Shown here one piece after another: positions 41,047 through 52,441 of a stretch of 64,000 nucleotides of DNA. Within the stretch, counting starts at the first letter, position 1, and every line of letters starts with the position of its first letter. Made by a program: the position numbers and the translations under genes. The stretch comes from Aestuariibacter sp. GS-14 (GTDB taxonomy: Bacteria; Pseudomonadota; Gammaproteobacteria; Enterobacterales; Alteromonadaceae), in the NCBI RefSeq assembly GCF_006494365.1, contig NZ_VHIP01000011.1:118992-182991 (forward strand). The letters run 5' to 3'. Below the pieces are notes generated by a model. That model made no database searches and had not been told where the DNA came from. It saw only the letters and a list, made by a program, of their open reading frames with translations.

Positions 41047-41450
41047 AAAAAATCCAACAACTACACGGATTAATACACAGTTTCAATGTATCGTATTCAA
41101 AAACTATTATGGTATTAATTCAAATACCATTAAATAAAATACAAGACCAAAATAGCTTGCATAATTTATGAAATATGCATTTGACACCAAAAATCAAAAT
41201 ACACTAATGTCACTAAAGTCATATCATGTGTATATAAATGAATATCTTACGCAACTAAACCATAACTAACAATGTATTAAATTATCGCCCTGGACCTTTG
41301 TTTATACAAAAGTAGAAAGAAAAATTTATTTTCTATATTTACCACTTTAGTTAAGGTACTTTTCACGATTCACTTCGGGTAAGTTTAAAAACGAACGCTC
41401 TGTTACTCACTATCAAGGCACTGTTTGGTTACTTCACTGTGCAGCCGGAG
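41047..41450. other. AT-rich intergenic region
   Basis: About 400 bases, markedly AT-rich in 41047-41360, with no supported gene. One small hairpin, ATGGTATT (41109-41116) with AATACCAT (41123-41130), is visible. The stretch should contain the promoter of the CheW-like gene and the 3' end of the secA-mutT transcript, but I cannot assign hexamers with confidence. Confidence 0.5.
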
Positions 41451-41843
41451 TCACAAAATCCGTTGCTTTACAGCTTCAATAATCGCGGCATTGGCTGCTG
41501 GAAAATCAGCTGGATTTAAGGCTGACAATGGTAACCATTTACCCGGCTGCCCCTCATTGCCTTTAGGCTCTCCAATAAAGCCGTCAACAATAAAAACGAC
41601 CAATCGAACTTGTTTGTCGCCGTAGTCATGTGTGATTGTCAGCAAAGGCTGCGTATGAGTAACAGTAATCGCAATCTCTTCCTGCAATTCCCTGCAAAGC
41701 GCGTGTTCAGCAGTTTCGTTTACCTCTACCTTGCCACCGGGAAACTCCCACTTGCCCCCCTGATGTTTATCACTGGAACGTAAACAAACAAAGGTCTGGT
41801 CCTCTCTGATCACTACGCCAACCGCAACGTCTACCACTTTCAT
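41451..41843 (-). CDS. mutT: 8-oxo-dGTP diphosphatase MutT
   Basis: Nudix hydrolase that removes 8-oxo-dGTP from the nucleotide pool and prevents A:T to C:G transversions. The Nudix box is GGKVEVNETAEHALCRELQEEIAI, with KWEFPGGKVE as in MutT. ATG 41843 is preferred over an in-frame GTG two codons upstream because AGAGG lies at proper distance from it; 130 aa, as in E. coli (129). It follows secA, the usual gammaproteobacterial order, but just after a strong terminator, implying partial readthrough. Confidence 0.94.
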   Translation of the reverse strand: MKVVDVAVGVVIREDQTFVCLRSSDKHQGGKWEFPGGKVEVNETAEHALCRELQEEIAITVTHTQPLLTITHDYGDKQVRLVVFIVDGFIGEPKGNEGQPGKWLPLSALNPADFPAANAAIIEAVKQRIL

Positions 41844-41856
41844 ATTCACCTCTAAT

Positions 41857-41880
41857 AAAAAAGGGGCAAACTGCCCCTTT
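41857..41880 (-). terminator. secA intrinsic terminator
   Basis: On the minus strand a 9-bp perfect stem (41880-41872 with 41868-41860) and 3-base loop is followed by six T (plus-strand A-run 41857-41862). It sits between secA and mutT. Confidence 0.88.
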
Positions 41881-41899
41881 GATTAACACGCTTTCAGTA

Positions 41900-44620
41900 T
41901 TACGACAATTTACCGTGACACTGTTTGTACTTTTGACCTGAACCACATGGACAAGGGTCGTTGCGGCCAATCTTAGGGCCTGTGCGCGGCATCGCTGCCT
42001 GTGCAGCTTGTGGACCACTCGCTTGCGGACCAGGCTCGCCATCTGCACTGGCGTGCTGATAATTCTTCGGCACATCATCAGCCTGACGGCGCTGTTCTTC
42101 CACTTTTTCAACGTCAGATTCAGCACGCACCTGTACACGGCTCAGAATGGTAATCACTTCACTCTTCAGTGCTTCCAGCATGGATGAGAACAATTCAAAA
42201 GCTTCGCGTTTGTATTCTTGCTTAGGGTTCTTCTGCGCATAACCACGTAAATGAATACCCTGACGCAAATGATCCATTGCAGCCAAATGTTCCTTCCAAT
42301 GACTATCCAGATTTTGCAACATAACGGCTTTTTCGAACTGACGAAGTACCGCTTCGCCCACCATCTCTTCCTTGCCTTTATAAGCGGCCGTCAGCTCAGT
42401 CAGAATCTTATCACGCAGCTTTTCTTCGTAAAGTTTGTCATCTTCATCAAGCCACTTCTGAATAGGTGCATCAAGGGCAAAATCGGCTTTCAGGCGCTGC
42501 TCAAGGCCGGCTACATCCCACATTTCTTCCAGTGACTGAGGCGGAATATACTCATCCACTACGCCACCAATAACATCTTCACGAATCGCTTGAATGGTTT
42601 CGCTGATGTCGCCTTCGTCCAGCAATTCATTTCGTTGCTCGTAAATTACCTTGCGCTGATCGTTTGCCACGTCATCATATTCCAGCAACTGCTTACGAAT
42701 ATCAAAGTTACGGCCTTCAACCTTGCGTTGAGCATTTTCTATGGCTCGGGTTACCCATGGGTGCTCAATGGCCTCACCACGCTCCATACCCAGGCGTTTC
42801 ATCATGCTGGCCATCTTCTCAGAGGCAAAAATACGCATCAAGGCATCATCAAGTGACAGATAGAAACGCGAAGAACCCGGATCGCCCTGACGACCTGCTC
42901 GACCGCGTAGCTGGTTATCAATACGGCGTGACTCATGACGCTCAGTACCAATGATATGTAAACCACCGGCTGCCAGCACTGCCTCGTGATCTTTCTTCCA
43001 GGCTTCTTTGATTTTAGCCTTTTGTTCCTCTGTTGGAGACTCAATCTTCGCCAACTCTGCCTGCCAGTTACCGCCCAGTACGATATCGGTACCACGACCG
43101 GCCATGTTGGTTGCAATCGTAACTGCACCAGGACGACCTGCCTGGGCAACGATATCGGCTTCCTGTGCGTGGAACTTGGCATTCAGTACTTTATGCGCAA
43201 TTTTTTCTTTCTTGAGAATACGCGCAATTAGTTCAGAATTTTCAATTGAAATGGTACCTACAAGAACAGGCTGACCACGTTTAACACAGGCTTTGATGTC
43301 TTCAACAATCGCTTCGTATTTTTCCTGAGCGGTAAGGTAAATCAAATCCGCCTTGTCATCACGCACCATCGGGCGGTTAGTAGGGATAACCACCGTTTCC
43401 AGTCCATAAATATGCTGGAACTCGAAGGCTTCTGTATCCGCTGTACCTGTCATACCCGACAGCTTTTCATATAAACGGAAGTAATTCTGGAAGGTAATGG
43501 ATGCCAGAGTCTGGTTTTCATTCTGAATTTTTACACCTTCTTTGGCTTCAACAGCCTGGTGTAAACCTTCAGACCAACGACGGCCTTCCATTGTGCGGCC
43601 AGTATGCTCATCAACAATAACAATGTCACCGTCTTTAACGATGTAATCAACGTCTTTCGCAAATAACTTATGTGCACGAAGTGCAGCATTGATGTGATGT
43701 AACAGCGAAATATTTCCCGCGTCGAACAAAGATTCATTTTCAGGCAGCAAGCCCTCGCGCTTGAGGATCTCTTCTACGTGAATTTGGCCTTTTTCAGTAA
43801 GGTGAATCTGTTTGGCTTTTTCGTCGATAGTGTAATCGCCGTCGCCATGCTTATCTTCTTCGTCTTCTTTATCTTGCTTAACCAATTCCGGAATAACGCG
43901 GTTAATACGCAAATATAACTCTGAGCTGTCTTCAGCAGCCCCAGAGATAATCAGTGGTGTACGGGCTTCGTCGATCAGTATGGAGTCAACTTCATCGATT
44001 ACAGCAAAATACAGATCACGCTGAACGCGATCCTGTGGGCTGAACGCCATGTTGTCACGTAAATAGTCAAAGCCGAATTCGTTGTTGGTACCGTAGGTAA
44101 TATCAGCCTGATACGCTTCGCGCTTTTGCGCAGATGCCATGCCTGGAACGTTACAACCAACCGTTAAACCAAGGAATTCAAATAAGCTTCTGCTCCATTC
44201 AGCATCGCGGCGGGCAAGATAGTCGTTTACCGTGATGACGTGAACACCACGACCGGTCAACGCATTTAAGTAAGTAGGTAAAGTCGAGGTGAGTGTTTTA
44301 CCTTCACCGGTGCGCATTTCTGAAATCTTACCAGAGTGAAGCACCTGGCCACCGAGCATTTGCACGTCGAAATGACGCATCCCGTACACGCGTTTACTCG
44401 CTTCTCTTACAACAGCAAAGGCCTCAACCAGGATATCATCGAGCGTTGCACCGTCTTTCAGTCGCTGCTTGAATTCATCAGTCTTCTGCTTCAATGCAGC
44501 GTCGTCCAGTCCTTCAAACTCGGCTTCCAGAGCATTAATGGCGCTAACCTGCTTTTGTAATTTTTTTAATAGTCGGTCGTTGCGACTGCCAAAAACTTTT
44601 CTGAGAATGCTTGCAAACAT
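41900..44620 (-). CDS. secA: Preprotein translocase ATPase SecA
   Basis: Motor ATPase driving protein export through Sec[13 protein letters not shown] (Walker A) is at about residue 102, [23 protein letters not shown] (Walker B region) follows, [10 protein letters not shown] and [15 protein letters not shown] form the second nucleotide-binding lobe. The C-terminal zinc-binding SEC-C motif [18 protein letters not shown] ends the protein, where it binds SecB and ribosomes. 906 aa against 901 in E. coli. An M23 peptidase gene, not secM, lies upstream. Confidence 0.98.
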   Translation of the reverse strand: MFASILRKVFGSRNDRLLKKLQKQVSAINALEAEFEGLDDAALKQKTDEFKQRLKDGATLDDILVEAFAVVREASKRVYGMRHFDVQMLGGQVLHSGKISEMRTGEGKTLTSTLPTYLNALTGRGVHVITVNDYLARRDAEWSRSLFEFLGLTVGCNVPGMASAQKREAYQADITYGTNNEFGFDYLRDNMAFSPQDRVQRDLYFAVIDEVDSILIDEARTPLIISGAAEDSSELYLRINRVIPELVKQDKEDEEDKHGDGDYTIDEKAKQIHLTEKGQIHVEEILKREGLLPENESLFDAGNISLLHHINAALRAHKLFAKDVDYIVKDGDIVIVDEHTGRTMEGRRWSEGLHQAVEAKEGVKIQNENQTLASITFQNYFRLYEKLSGMTGTADTEAFEFQHIYGLETVVIPTNRPMVRDDKADLIYLTAQEKYEAIVEDIKACVKRGQPVLVGTISIENSELIARILKKEKIAHKVLNAKFHAQEADIVAQAGRPGAVTIATNMAGRGTDIVLGGNWQAELAKIESPTEEQKAKIKEAWKKDHEAVLAAGGLHIIGTERHESRRIDNQLRGRAGRQGDPGSSRFYLSLDDALMRIFASEKMASMMKRLGMERGEAIEHPWVTRAIENAQRKVEGRNFDIRKQLLEYDDVANDQRKVIYEQRNELLDEGDISETIQAIREDVIGGVVDEYIPPQSLEEMWDVAGLEQRLKADFALDAPIQKWLDEDDKLYEEKLRDKILTELTAAYKGKEEMVGEAVLRQFEKAVMLQNLDSHWKEHLAAMDHLRQGIHLRGYAQKNPKQEYKREAFELFSSMLEALKSEVITILSRVQVRAESDVEKVEEQRRQADDVPKNYQHASADGEPGPQASGPQAAQAAMPRTGPKIGRNDPCPCGSGQKYKQCHGKLS

Positions 44621-44712
44621 TGTGTTGGTATTTCCACTGCTGTAATCAAAAATAACCTGCTCGGGCTACCCCAGGGCAAGTCGCGTTTCAGACTGGTTTG
44701 ATAGAGAGTACG

Positions 44713-45603
44713 TTATTTGTTGTAAACGTAAGGAAGAGGATCGACTTTCTGGCCGCTCTTGATGACTTCATAATGCACGTGTGCGCCCGTCGAACGACCG
44801 GTACTGCCCATTTGTGCAATAACCTGACCCTTGGTAACCAGATCGCCTTTATTCACCAAAAGCGAATCGTTATGCCCATACCGTGTCACAAGCCCGTCTC
44901 CGTGCTCGATTTCTACAAGTTTGCCATAACCGTACCTGTCACCTGACCAGGTTACTATGCCCGCAGCCGTGGCAACAACATCGTCACCTACTTCGCCGGC
45001 GAAATCCAATCCACTATGCATGGCAGGCTGGCCCGTAAACGGGTCGGCTCGCATACCATAGTAAGACGACAACCATCCTTTCTCTATCGGACGACCCGAT
45101 AAACTAATCTGTTCATCTATATGGTGTCCGGTAACCAATCTTTCAAGGGCATCCAGTTGCTGCTGCTTATAAAGCAACTGATTGCCTAATTCTTCTATAG
45201 GTGTAAGTAACCTGTCCTGTTCTTCCTGTAGCTGTTTAGCGACAGATACCGACGCCAGCCCGAAATCCTGAACTGACTTCTCGTCAATGCCCATCGCCTT
45301 TGCGAGAACCTGAGTTTTAGCATCGATTTTGTCCAGCGTAAGTCGCATTTCACTTAACTGTTCAGTAAGTGCTTTAACCTGCTCACCCGTAGCAGATTTT
45401 AATGCTTCGACCTGCTGCTTTTCGGCTTCAAGGATATTTTGCGCAATTTTAACGCGCGCGAGGTCTTCAAAGGAAGAATCAGTAGAACGGCTGGAAACCA
45501 GCACAAACAGCGACGACAATACAGTAAGGCTCACAATAGAGCGCACGCTCATACTGTGACGAACCCGTCTGTTTTTGCCTATAAATGTGACTGTTAATTT
45601 CAT
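44713..45603 (-). CDS. M23-family peptidase (LytM domain) with coiled coil
   Basis: 296 aa: an N-terminal membrane anchor or signal (about residues 21-40), a coiled-coil region (about 45-155, many Glu/Gln/Leu), then an M23 domain with the zinc ligands in MHSGLDFAG (HxxxD) and HVHYEV (HxH). All ligands are present, so it is probably an active endopeptidase on peptidoglycan cross-links, unlike degenerate EnvC/NlpD. It sits between lpxC and secA in the position E. coli uses for secM, with its own promoter after the lpxC terminator. Confidence 0.92.
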   Translation of the reverse strand: MKLTVTFIGKNRRVRHSMSVRSIVSLTVLSSLFVLVSSRSTDSSFEDLARVKIAQNILEAEKQQVEALKSATGEQVKALTEQLSEMRLTLDKIDAKTQVLAKAMGIDEKSVQDFGLASVSVAKQLQEEQDRLLTPIEELGNQLLYKQQQLDALERLVTGHHIDEQISLSGRPIEKGWLSSYYGMRADPFTGQPAMHSGLDFAGEVGDDVVATAAGIVTWSGDRYGYGKLVEIEHGDGLVTRYGHNDSLLVNKGDLVTKGQVIAQMGSTGRSTGAHVHYEVIKSGQKVDPLPYVYNK

Positions 45604-45690
45604 CGCTGTGTCTTAAATGCACTATTGTGCGCTGCGTTCTTTTGTTCTGATACTTGTTACAAACTTGCTAAAAATAACACGTTTTGCGCT

Positions 45691-45720
45691 ATTCTAACGA
45701 CAATTACCTTAAATAAACAA
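45691..45720 (-). promoter_or_regulatory. Promoter for the M23 peptidase-secA transcript
   Basis: Minus strand: TTGTTT (45720-45715), 18-base spacer, TAGAAT (45696-45691). It begins directly after the lpxC terminator, as expected for a new transcription unit. Confidence 0.6.
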
Positions 45721-45722
45721 CA

Positions 45723-45749
45723 AAAAAGCCGCCACAAGGGCGGCTTTTT
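45723..45749 (-). terminator. lpxC intrinsic terminator
   Basis: An 11-bp perfect stem (45723-45733 with 45739-45749) and 5-base loop with A/T flanks, 13 bases after the lpxC stop. It closes the division-cluster transcript. Confidence 0.92.
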
Positions 45750-45761
45750 CAGCAAAATCAC

Positions 45762-46673
45762 TTATACCAGAGCAGGTTGCGCGTAACGAATAGGGGCTTC
45801 GTCTGACGACTCGTAGGTCACATATTCCCAGCAATCCTGTTGAGCCAACACTGCGTTTAGCAGTTTATTGTTGAGTCCGTGGCCGGTTTTATAAGCTGCC
45901 AACTCACCAATGATGCTGTGTCCACCTAAGTACAAATCGCCGATGGCATCCAATATTTTATGTTTCAGGAATTCGTCATCATAACGAAGTCCTTCCGGGT
46001 TCAGTACGCGATAATCATCCAGAGCTACAGCGTTTTCCATGCTGCCTCCCAGAGCCAGATTATTCGCATTCATGTATTCCAAATCACGCATAAAACCAAA
46101 AGTTCTGGCGCGGCTCACTTCATTGACGTACGAGCAGGAATCAAAATCCATTACCATGTGCTGGCGAGTCTGGCTGATCACCGGATGATCAAAATCAATC
46201 TGGAAATCTACACGGAAGCCGTCATAAGGGCGCAATTCAGCCCACTTATCGCCGTCTTCAACGCGCACTGGTTTAGTCATTCGAATAAACCGCTTCGGCG
46301 CGTTCAGCTCTTCAATGCCGGCCGATTGTAATAAGAATACGAATGGGCTCGCACTACCGTCCATAATCGGTAGCTCATTACTGTTTACTTCAACAATAAT
46401 ATTGTCAATACCCAAGCCTGCCAGCGCAGACGCCAGGTGCTCCACGGTGTGAATACTGACGCCATCTTCGTTGTTCAAACACGTACACAACATTGTGTTA
46501 CCCACGGCGTTAGCGCGTGAGTGGATATCGACATGCGGATCAAGGTCAATACGCCGAAACACGATTCCCGTGTTCGCAGGCGCTGGCCGGAGAGTCATAG
46601 TGACCTTGTCTCCTTTATGCAACCCAATTCCAGTTTCCTGGACAGCATGTTTAATTGTACGTTGTCTAATCAT
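45762..46673 (-). CDS. lpxC: UDP-3-O-acyl-N-acetylglucosamine deacetylase LpxC
   Basis: Zinc deacetylase for the first committed step of lipid A synthesis. The zinc ligands are in [10 protein letters not shown] and in the [15 protein letters not shown] segment (His and Asp). [30 protein letters not shown] and [11 protein letters not shown] are also as in E. coli. The frame is open upstream, but ATG 46673 (MIRQRTIKH) matches the family start; 303 aa against 305. It ends the dcw cluster, as usual. Confidence 0.98.
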   Translation of the reverse strand: MIRQRTIKHAVQETGIGLHKGDKVTMTLRPAPANTGIVFRRIDLDPHVDIHSRANAVGNTMLCTCLNNEDGVSIHTVEHLASALAGLGIDNIIVEVNSNELPIMDGSASPFVFLLQSAGIEELNAPKRFIRMTKPVRVEDGDKWAELRPYDGFRVDFQIDFDHPVISQTRQHMVMDFDSCSYVNEVSRARTFGFMRDLEYMNANNLALGGSMENAVALDDYRVLNPEGLRYDDEFLKHKILDAIGDLYLGGHSIIGELAAYKTGHGLNNKLLNAVLAQQDCWEYVTYESSDEAPIRYAQPALV

Positions 46674-46818
46674 CGATTTCGTATTACCTACACAAAAACG
46701 GTCGGCAATTATAGGGAGCCGACTATTACTTGTCAAAAATCTGTCATGAATATTACCGCATTACCAGCAATATTTAACGTCTCGACTGTAAAAGCTGTGT
46801 AAAGTTCTCTTTACTGGT

Positions 46819-47976
46819 TTAATCTGCTTGCTTACGCAGGAACGCAGGAATATCCAGATATTCAAGATCATTACCAGGCTGTGCGCTTTCGTCTGCCTTT
46901 AGCGCCTGGTTGCCGTCGGTACCACCTACAGCGCGGCTCTCACCGCCATTGTGATACTCACGGGCAGATGCCGATAAACGCGCACCTTCAGAACTAACCA
47001 GTGCAATATCAGGCTTACGCTCCGCACCAATACCAGTAGCGACAACGGTAACCCGCAGTTCGTCGGTTAACTCCATGTCGATAACCGTTCCTACTACTAC
47101 CGTTGCGTTTTCAGAAGCAAACGCCTTAACAGCATTACCTACAGTCTCAAATTCATCGATTGCAAAATCCGGACCAGCTGTGATATTCACCAGAATCCCA
47201 CGGGCACCTGACAGGTCGATATCTTCCAGTAATGGACTGGCAATAGCCGCTTCTGCCGCTTCTTCAGCGCGATCCGGACCGGATGCTTTGCCGCTGCCCA
47301 TCATGGCTTTACCCATTTCAGACATCACAGTGCGTACGTCGGCGAAGTCAACGTTAATCAGACCCGGGCGGGTAATTAATTCTGCAATACCTTGTACTGC
47401 GCCGCGCAATACGTCGTTTGCCGCACTGAATGCCTGCAACAATGGCGTACCAGGACCCATTACTTTTAACAGTTTTTCGTTCGGGATAGTAATCAAAGAG
47501 TCTACATTTCGCGACAGTTCTTCGATACCCTGATTAGCGAAATCAGTACGCTTCTTCCCTTCAAACGGAAATGGCTTGGTTACTACCGCAACGGTTAAAA
47601 TACCCATTTCACGGGCAATTTTAGCCACTTCTGGTGCTGCACCTGTTCCAGTACCACCGCCCATACCTGCGGTGATAAATACCATGTCCGCGCCATCAAG
47701 CGCCTGACGAATGGTTTCACGGTCTTCCTGCGCTGCTTCACGACCCTTGTTTGGATCGGCGCCAGCACCCAGACCTTTGGTAACATTTGAGCCGATTTGT
47801 AACGTTACATCGGCTGATGAGCTGCGTAATACCTGCGCATCGGTATTTACTGCAATAAATTCCACGCCTTCAATGCTGTGCGACACCATGTGTTGCACTG
47901 CATTACCGCCGCCGCCACCAACACCGATGACTTTGATTACGGCTTCTTCACCGTGGCTATCCATTAATTCAAACAT
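46819..47976 (-). CDS. ftsZ: Cell division protein FtsZ
   Basis: Tubulin-like GTPase forming the division ring. The N-terminal [15 protein letters not shown], the tubulin signature [12 protein letters not shown] and [11 protein letters not shown] are clear. The C-terminal tail after residue 315 is a variable linker ending in the conserved peptide [15 protein letters not shown], which binds FtsA and ZipA. ATG 47976 is chosen because GGAGAG lies upstream and MFELMD matches the family; 385 aa. It is separated by 105 bases from ftsA and 145 from lpxC. Confidence 0.98.
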   Translation of the reverse strand: MFELMDSHGEEAVIKVIGVGGGGGNAVQHMVSHSIEGVEFIAVNTDAQVLRSSSADVTLQIGSNVTKGLGAGADPNKGREAAQEDRETIRQALDGADMVFITAGMGGGTGTGAAPEVAKIAREMGILTVAVVTKPFPFEGKKRTDFANQGIEELSRNVDSLITIPNEKLLKVMGPGTPLLQAFSAANDVLRGAVQGIAELITRPGLINVDFADVRTVMSEMGKAMMGSGKASGPDRAEEAAEAAIASPLLEDIDLSGARGILVNITAGPDFAIDEFETVGNAVKAFASENATVVVGTVIDMELTDELRVTVVATGIGAERKPDIALVSSEGARLSASAREYHNGGESRAVGGTDGNQALKADESAQPGNDLEYLDIPAFLRKQAD

Positions 47977-48081
47977 ACTTACTCTCCGGTTTTGTACGTC
48001 TATACACACTTAACCAAACACAGTTATTGTGACAATTCCGTCGTCACGGTTGTGCGTGATTAAGCGCCCCCTAAAAAATAA

Positions 48082-49311
48082 TTAAAATTCACCCTTGAAC
48101 CAGCTTTGAACCCGCTTCCACATACTGTCTGTGGCGCGCTGCTTACTGGTTTTTTTATTATCAAATTGCATTTTTCCATATTGCAGAAGCCCAACTGCCG
48201 TTGCAAAACCTGCATCGTCTGTGTACTCCGACAAACCAACAATGCCCAGTGGCTTGCCCACTCTTACCGGCATTTGAAAAATTTCTTCTGCAAATTCAAT
48301 CGCGCCTTCCATTTTGGCGGTACCGCCGGTCAATACCAGACCTGCAGCAATTTGCTCCTCAAAGCCACTGGCTTTGATTTCTTTATGCACTAACTCAAAC
48401 AGCTCCTGGTACCGGGGTTCAATCACTTCTGCCAATGTATGGCGTGACATTACTCGTGCTGGGCGTCCGCCGACACTGGGTACCTCAATGCTTTCTTCCA
48501 TACTCACCATGTCTTTCAGCGCGCAGGCATAGTTCACCTTGATCTCTTCTGCGTTGCTGATGGGGGTACGGAATATCTTGGCTATGTCACTGGTAATTTG
48601 GTTTCCGGCCAGTGGAATAACCGCTGTATGACGAATGGCGCCATCAGTAAAAATCACAATATCCATGGTGCCGGCACCAATATCAACCACCGCAACACCT
48701 AATTCACGCTCGTCGTCGGTAAGTACGGCATAGCTGGATGCCAATGCCGAAAATATCAGCTGGTCCGCGTGTAATTCGCAGCGCTCAACGCATTTAACCA
48801 GATTTTTGGCCATGTCATCGGCACAGGTAATAATGTGCGCTTCTGCTTCCATTCTGACTCCCGACATACCAATTGGGTTTTTAATTCCCTCTTGTACATC
48901 GATAGTAAATTCCTGCGGTAACACATGCAGTAAGCGGCGCTCTGCTGCAATTGGCACAGACCGGGCTGCGTGTACCACGTTGTCTACGTCTTCCTGGGTC
49001 ACTTCCTGATTGTTAATCGGCACCATGCCACTTTCGTTCTGGCACTTTACATGACGCCCTGAAATGGACATAAACACAGACGACACCTGGCAATCTGCCA
49101 TGAGCTCCATTTCATTCACGGCACTTTGAACTGACTTTACTACTAAATTCAGATCGTTAACGCCGCCTTTGTCCATTCCACGTGCGACATGGGTACCCAC
49201 CCCAACAATGCTGATTTGTTCATCATCCAGTAATTCACCGAGGACAGCTTTAACCCGGCTGGTACCGATGTCGAGTCCTACAATTAAATTACGTTCTGCC
49301 GCTTTAGACAT
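48082..49311 (-). CDS. ftsA: Cell division protein FtsA
   Basis: Actin-fold ATPase that tethers FtsZ to the membrane and recruits later division proteins. The actin phosphate-1 motif VGLDIGTSRVKAVLGE is at the N-terminus, VAVVDIGAGTMDIVIF is phosphate-2, and LTGGTAKMEGAIEFA the adenosine motif. The C-terminus ends in an amphipathic membrane-targeting helix (SMWKRVQSWFKGEF). 409 aa. Nine bases after ftsQ. Confidence 0.97.
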   Translation of the reverse strand: MSKAAERNLIVGLDIGTSRVKAVLGELLDDEQISIVGVGTHVARGMDKGGVNDLNLVVKSVQSAVNEMELMADCQVSSVFMSISGRHVKCQNESGMVPINNQEVTQEDVDNVVHAARSVPIAAERRLLHVLPQEFTIDVQEGIKNPIGMSGVRMEAEAHIITCADDMAKNLVKCVERCELHADQLIFSALASSYAVLTDDERELGVAVVDIGAGTMDIVIFTDGAIRHTAVIPLAGNQITSDIAKIFRTPISNAEEIKVNYACALKDMVSMEESIEVPSVGGRPARVMSRHTLAEVIEPRYQELFELVHKEIKASGFEEQIAAGLVLTGGTAKMEGAIEFAEEIFQMPVRVGKPLGIVGLSEYTDDAGFATAVGLLQYGKMQFDNKKTSKQRATDSMWKRVQSWFKGEF

Positions 49312-49320
49312 TTAATTCTC

Positions 49321-50043
49321 TTAACTTTTTGTCGTGTTATTGTCGTCCCAGCCAACAGCCAGTCCGGTATCGTATCGCAAATCTACGTATTTCACTGCTT
49401 TGGGTTGCTTCGCCAGTAACGGATACACATCCACAAAACGCTGTAACCTGTCTATAAATTCCTGCCTGCCCAGATTCAGTTCTATACCGTTCTGTAACTG
49501 TACCTGCCAGGCGTACCGCTCACTCAGCGAGAGCTCCGCAATCGCCAGGTTCTGTCCTGCCAGCAGAGACTGCATGGCGTTATAACCTTCCAACGCGGTT
49601 TTTTCACTGCCACCAGGCCCAAATAATTTTGGCAGCCCCAGTGTTTTTCCCTCGGCGTTAAAGCTTTCGCCGTAAGGATTCAGCATTAAATCTTCATTCC
49701 AGCGTGCTACCGGCATTTGCTCAACCAAATACACCTTAAGTCGATTTGGCCATTGCTTGCGCACCGATGCGCGATAAACCCATGGCTGTTGTTCCAACAG
49801 CTGATGGATGTCATTGACGTCCAAGGCAAAAAAACTACCGGGTTGAGACTGTCGTATCAGCTTTTCGAGTTTCAACACGTCCAGATGCTTAAAGCGACCG
49901 GAAAAATCAATTACCTGCACCGGCGCCCGCTGCTCATCCTGCATCCAGGAGTAAGTTTTAATACCCGTTGCGACTAACACAGCAAACAACATCACCAAAA
50001 AAGTAATGCCGCCCCAAGGCACAGAATGCTGTTGCGCTGTCAT
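49321..50043 (-). CDS. ftsQ: Cell division protein FtsQ
   Basis: Bitopic divisome protein linking early and late components through FtsB-FtsL. One membrane helix at about residues 12-30, then a POTRA domain (VQVIDFSGRFKHLDVLKLEKLI...LEQQPWVYRASVRKQWPNRLKVYLVEQMPVARW) and the FtsQ beta domain ending in KYVDLRYDTGLAVGW. 240 aa is somewhat shorter than E. coli (276). It follows ddl by two bases. Confidence 0.95.
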   Translation of the reverse strand: MTAQQHSVPWGGITFLVMLFAVLVATGIKTYSWMQDEQRAPVQVIDFSGRFKHLDVLKLEKLIRQSQPGSFFALDVNDIHQLLEQQPWVYRASVRKQWPNRLKVYLVEQMPVARWNEDLMLNPYGESFNAEGKTLGLPKLFGPGGSEKTALEGYNAMQSLLAGQNLAIAELSLSERYAWQVQLQNGIELNLGRQEFIDRLQRFVDVYPLLAKQPKAVKYVDLRYDTGLAVGWDDNNTTKS

Positions 50044-50045
50044 GC

Positions 50046-50996
50046 TTATGCAGGCTCCATACTGGTTGCTAACACGGCCAGTACCAATTCCTGAAAACTA
50101 ATCCCTGCCGCTGCTGCGGCTTTGGGAACCAGACTTTTCTCTGTCATGCCCGGCACCGTATTGGCTTCCAGCAAATAAAACTGACCTGTGTGGCGGTCCT
50201 GCATTACATCTACCCGGCCCCAGCCGCTGGCAGATAACGCTTCAAACGCATTGGTACACAACTGTGCCAGCGTACTTTCCTGTTCATCAGAAAGGCCACT
50301 GGGGCAAAAGTACTGGGTAGTATTATCCTGGTACTTTGCTGAATAATCGTAAAACGTATGTGGGGTTGACATGCGGATTGATGGTAAAGCTTTACCCTGT
50401 ACAACCGATACAGTGTATTCAAGACCATCTACGAACTGCTCTATCAGGACCTGATTATCATAATTAAAGGCGTCCTGAACGGCGGTTTCTAGTTGTTTAG
50501 CGCTTGTCACTTTGGCCATCCCAATACTCGAACCTTCCCGAGCGGGTTTGACCATGACTATTCCCCCTAATTTTTCCATTATAGCGCCGCATGATCCAGC
50601 TTCAAAGCGACTTTTTACAGCAATTTCATATTTCGCAGTAGGAAGTTGCAGGCATTGCCAGATTTGCTTGGTGTGGATTTTATCCATCGATAAAGCAGAC
50701 CCCAAAACACCGCTTCCGGTATAGGGAATACCCAGTTGCTGAAGCGCGCCTTGCATGGAGCCATCCTCGCCTCCCCGACCATGTAGCATTATCATTACAC
50801 GATCAACATTTTCCGCTATTAAATCAGTTATTTGCCTTTCAGCAGTATCAAAGGCAAAGGCATCTACTCCTGCTGATTGCAACGCACTCAGTACGGCTTT
50901 CCCGGAGTTCAGCGATACCGCACGCTCAGCCGATTCACCGCCCAGCATCACGGCAACGCGTCCGTATTGTTGCGCAGAATACGTGGTAAATTTCAT
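50046..50996 (-). CDS. ddl: D-alanine--D-alanine ligase
   Basis: ATP-grasp enzyme making the D-Ala-D-Ala dipeptide used by MurF. Motifs: [19 protein letters not shown] at the N-terminus, [46 protein letters not shown], and the metal-binding [12 protein letters not shown]. 316 aa, DdlB-like by position between murC and ftsQ. It overlaps murC by four bases. Confidence 0.97.
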   Translation of the reverse strand: MKFTTYSAQQYGRVAVMLGGESAERAVSLNSGKAVLSALQSAGVDAFAFDTAERQITDLIAENVDRVMIMLHGRGGEDGSMQGALQQLGIPYTGSGVLGSALSMDKIHTKQIWQCLQLPTAKYEIAVKSRFEAGSCGAIMEKLGGIVMVKPAREGSSIGMAKVTSAKQLETAVQDAFNYDNQVLIEQFVDGLEYTVSVVQGKALPSIRMSTPHTFYDYSAKYQDNTTQYFCPSGLSDEQESTLAQLCTNAFEALSASGWGRVDVMQDRHTGQFYLLEANTVPGMTEKSLVPKAAAAAGISFQELVLAVLATSMEPA

Positions 50997-52438
50997 GACG
51001 TTTGCCCCTGAAGATTTGCGGGTTCCATACCGGTTGCCGCCAGTTTTTTTGCGAGTTGGCCAATGTTACCCGCTCCCTGAGACATCACAATATCACCATC
51101 CTGCAGTTGATTGGCCAGAATTAGTGGTAATTCTTCGTGGTTACTCACGTATACAGGTTCCAGTTGCCCCCTGGCGCGAATCGATCTGGCAAGCGCCCTG
51201 CTATCGGCTCCTTCGATAGGCTGTTCGCTGGCCGCGTAGACATCCAGTAACAACAAACAATCTACCTGGGATAACACTTCCACAAAGTCTTCGTACAAAT
51301 CGCGGGTCCGGCTGTAACGATGCGGCTGATACACCATCACCAAACGTTGGGATGGCCAGTTGTTGCGCGCAGCGGCAATTGTTGCTGCCACTTCTGTAGG
51401 GTGATGACCGTAGTCATCTACCAAGGTGATATGTCCTACCGAAGTATCAAATTGGCCCAGTATTTCAAATCGGCGGCCTATTCCACCAAAGGTAGAGAGT
51501 GCCTTGCTAATAGCATCATCTTCGATGCCTTCCTCGGTGGCTACCGTAATGGCTGCCAGTGCATTGAGCACATTGTGTGTGCCGGTCAGATTTAACTCAA
51601 TGGTGAGTGCAGGTTTGTTCGGTCGTGAGACATCGAAACGGGTGCGCCCAAAACTAAACTGAATATTGGTAGCCCGCACGTCGTTGTCATCTTTCAATCC
51701 GTATGTCAGTACGCTGCGACCTATTCTGGGCAGTAACTCGCTAATGACCGGGTCGTCGCCGCACACCACAGCCTGACCATAAAATGGCAGGTTGTGTAAG
51801 AATTCAATGTAGGTGTCGGTCATTTTAGAAAAATCACCGTCATAGGTAGCCATGTGATCGGCTTCTATGTTGGTCACTACGCTCATCATGGGCTGTAAAT
51901 GTAAAAACGACGCATCGCTCTCGTCCGCTTCAGCAATCAGATAGCGGCTCTTGCCTAGTCGGGCATTGGTGCCTGCGCTGTTGAGTAATCCGCCAATCAC
52001 AAAAGTAGGATCAGTCTCTGCTTCTGCAAAAATAGTGGCTATCAGACTGGTTGTGGTTGTTTTACCGTGTGTACCCGCTACCGCAATGCCATGGCGAAAA
52101 CGCATTAACTCCGCCAGCATTTCTGCGCGCCGGATAATTGGAATGCGCTGTTGCCGCGCATACTGTATTTCCGGATTGGATTCATTGATCGCACTGGACA
52201 CCACTACAACGTTGGCTCCTTCCACATTTTCGGCCTTGTGACCAATGGCAATGCACGCTCCCAAAGCCGACAGACGCTCTGTCATTGCGCCAGCCTGAAT
52301 GTCGGAACCGGCTACCTGATAGCCTTCATTCAATAACACCTCAGCAATGCCGCCCATGCCGGCACCACCAATACCCACAAAAAAGATACGCGTAACTTTG
52401 CGCATCTGCGGGCTTTGAAAAGGTGTTTGTAAAACCAT
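50993..52438 (-). CDS. murC: UDP-N-acetylmuramate--L-alanine ligase MurC
   Basis: ATP-dependent ligase adding L-Ala to UDP-MurNAc, the first amino-acid step of the stem peptide. The N-terminal Rossmann motif [17 protein letters not shown], the P-loop [12 protein letters not shown], and HPTEVAATI with YQPHRYSRT near the C-terminus fit MurC. 481 aa. It abuts murG (gap of three bases) and overlaps ddl by four. Confidence 0.98.
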   Translation of the reverse strand: MVLQTPFQSPQMRKVTRIFFVGIGGAGMGGIAEVLLNEGYQVAGSDIQAGAMTERLSALGACIAIGHKAENVEGANVVVVSSAINESNPEIQYARQQRIPIIRRAEMLAELMRFRHGIAVAGTHGKTTTTSLIATIFAEAETDPTFVIGGLLNSAGTNARLGKSRYLIAEADESDASFLHLQPMMSVVTNIEADHMATYDGDFSKMTDTYIEFLHNLPFYGQAVVCGDDPVISELLPRIGRSVLTYGLKDDNDVRATNIQFSFGRTRFDVSRPNKPALTIELNLTGTHNVLNALAAITVATEEGIEDDAISKALSTFGGIGRRFEILGQFDTSVGHITLVDDYGHHPTEVAATIAAARNNWPSQRLVMVYQPHRYSRTRDLYEDFVEVLSQVDCLLLLDVYAASEQPIEGADSRALARSIRARGQLEPVYVSNHEELPLILANQLQDGDIVMSQGAGNIGQLAKKLAATGMEPANLQGQTS

Positions 52439-52441
52439 GTA

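Noticed and set aside
41109-41130. Small hairpin in the AT-rich gap as a terminator or operator
   Set aside because: An 8-bp A/T-rich stem in very AT-rich DNA is expected by chance, and it is not placed at a gene end.
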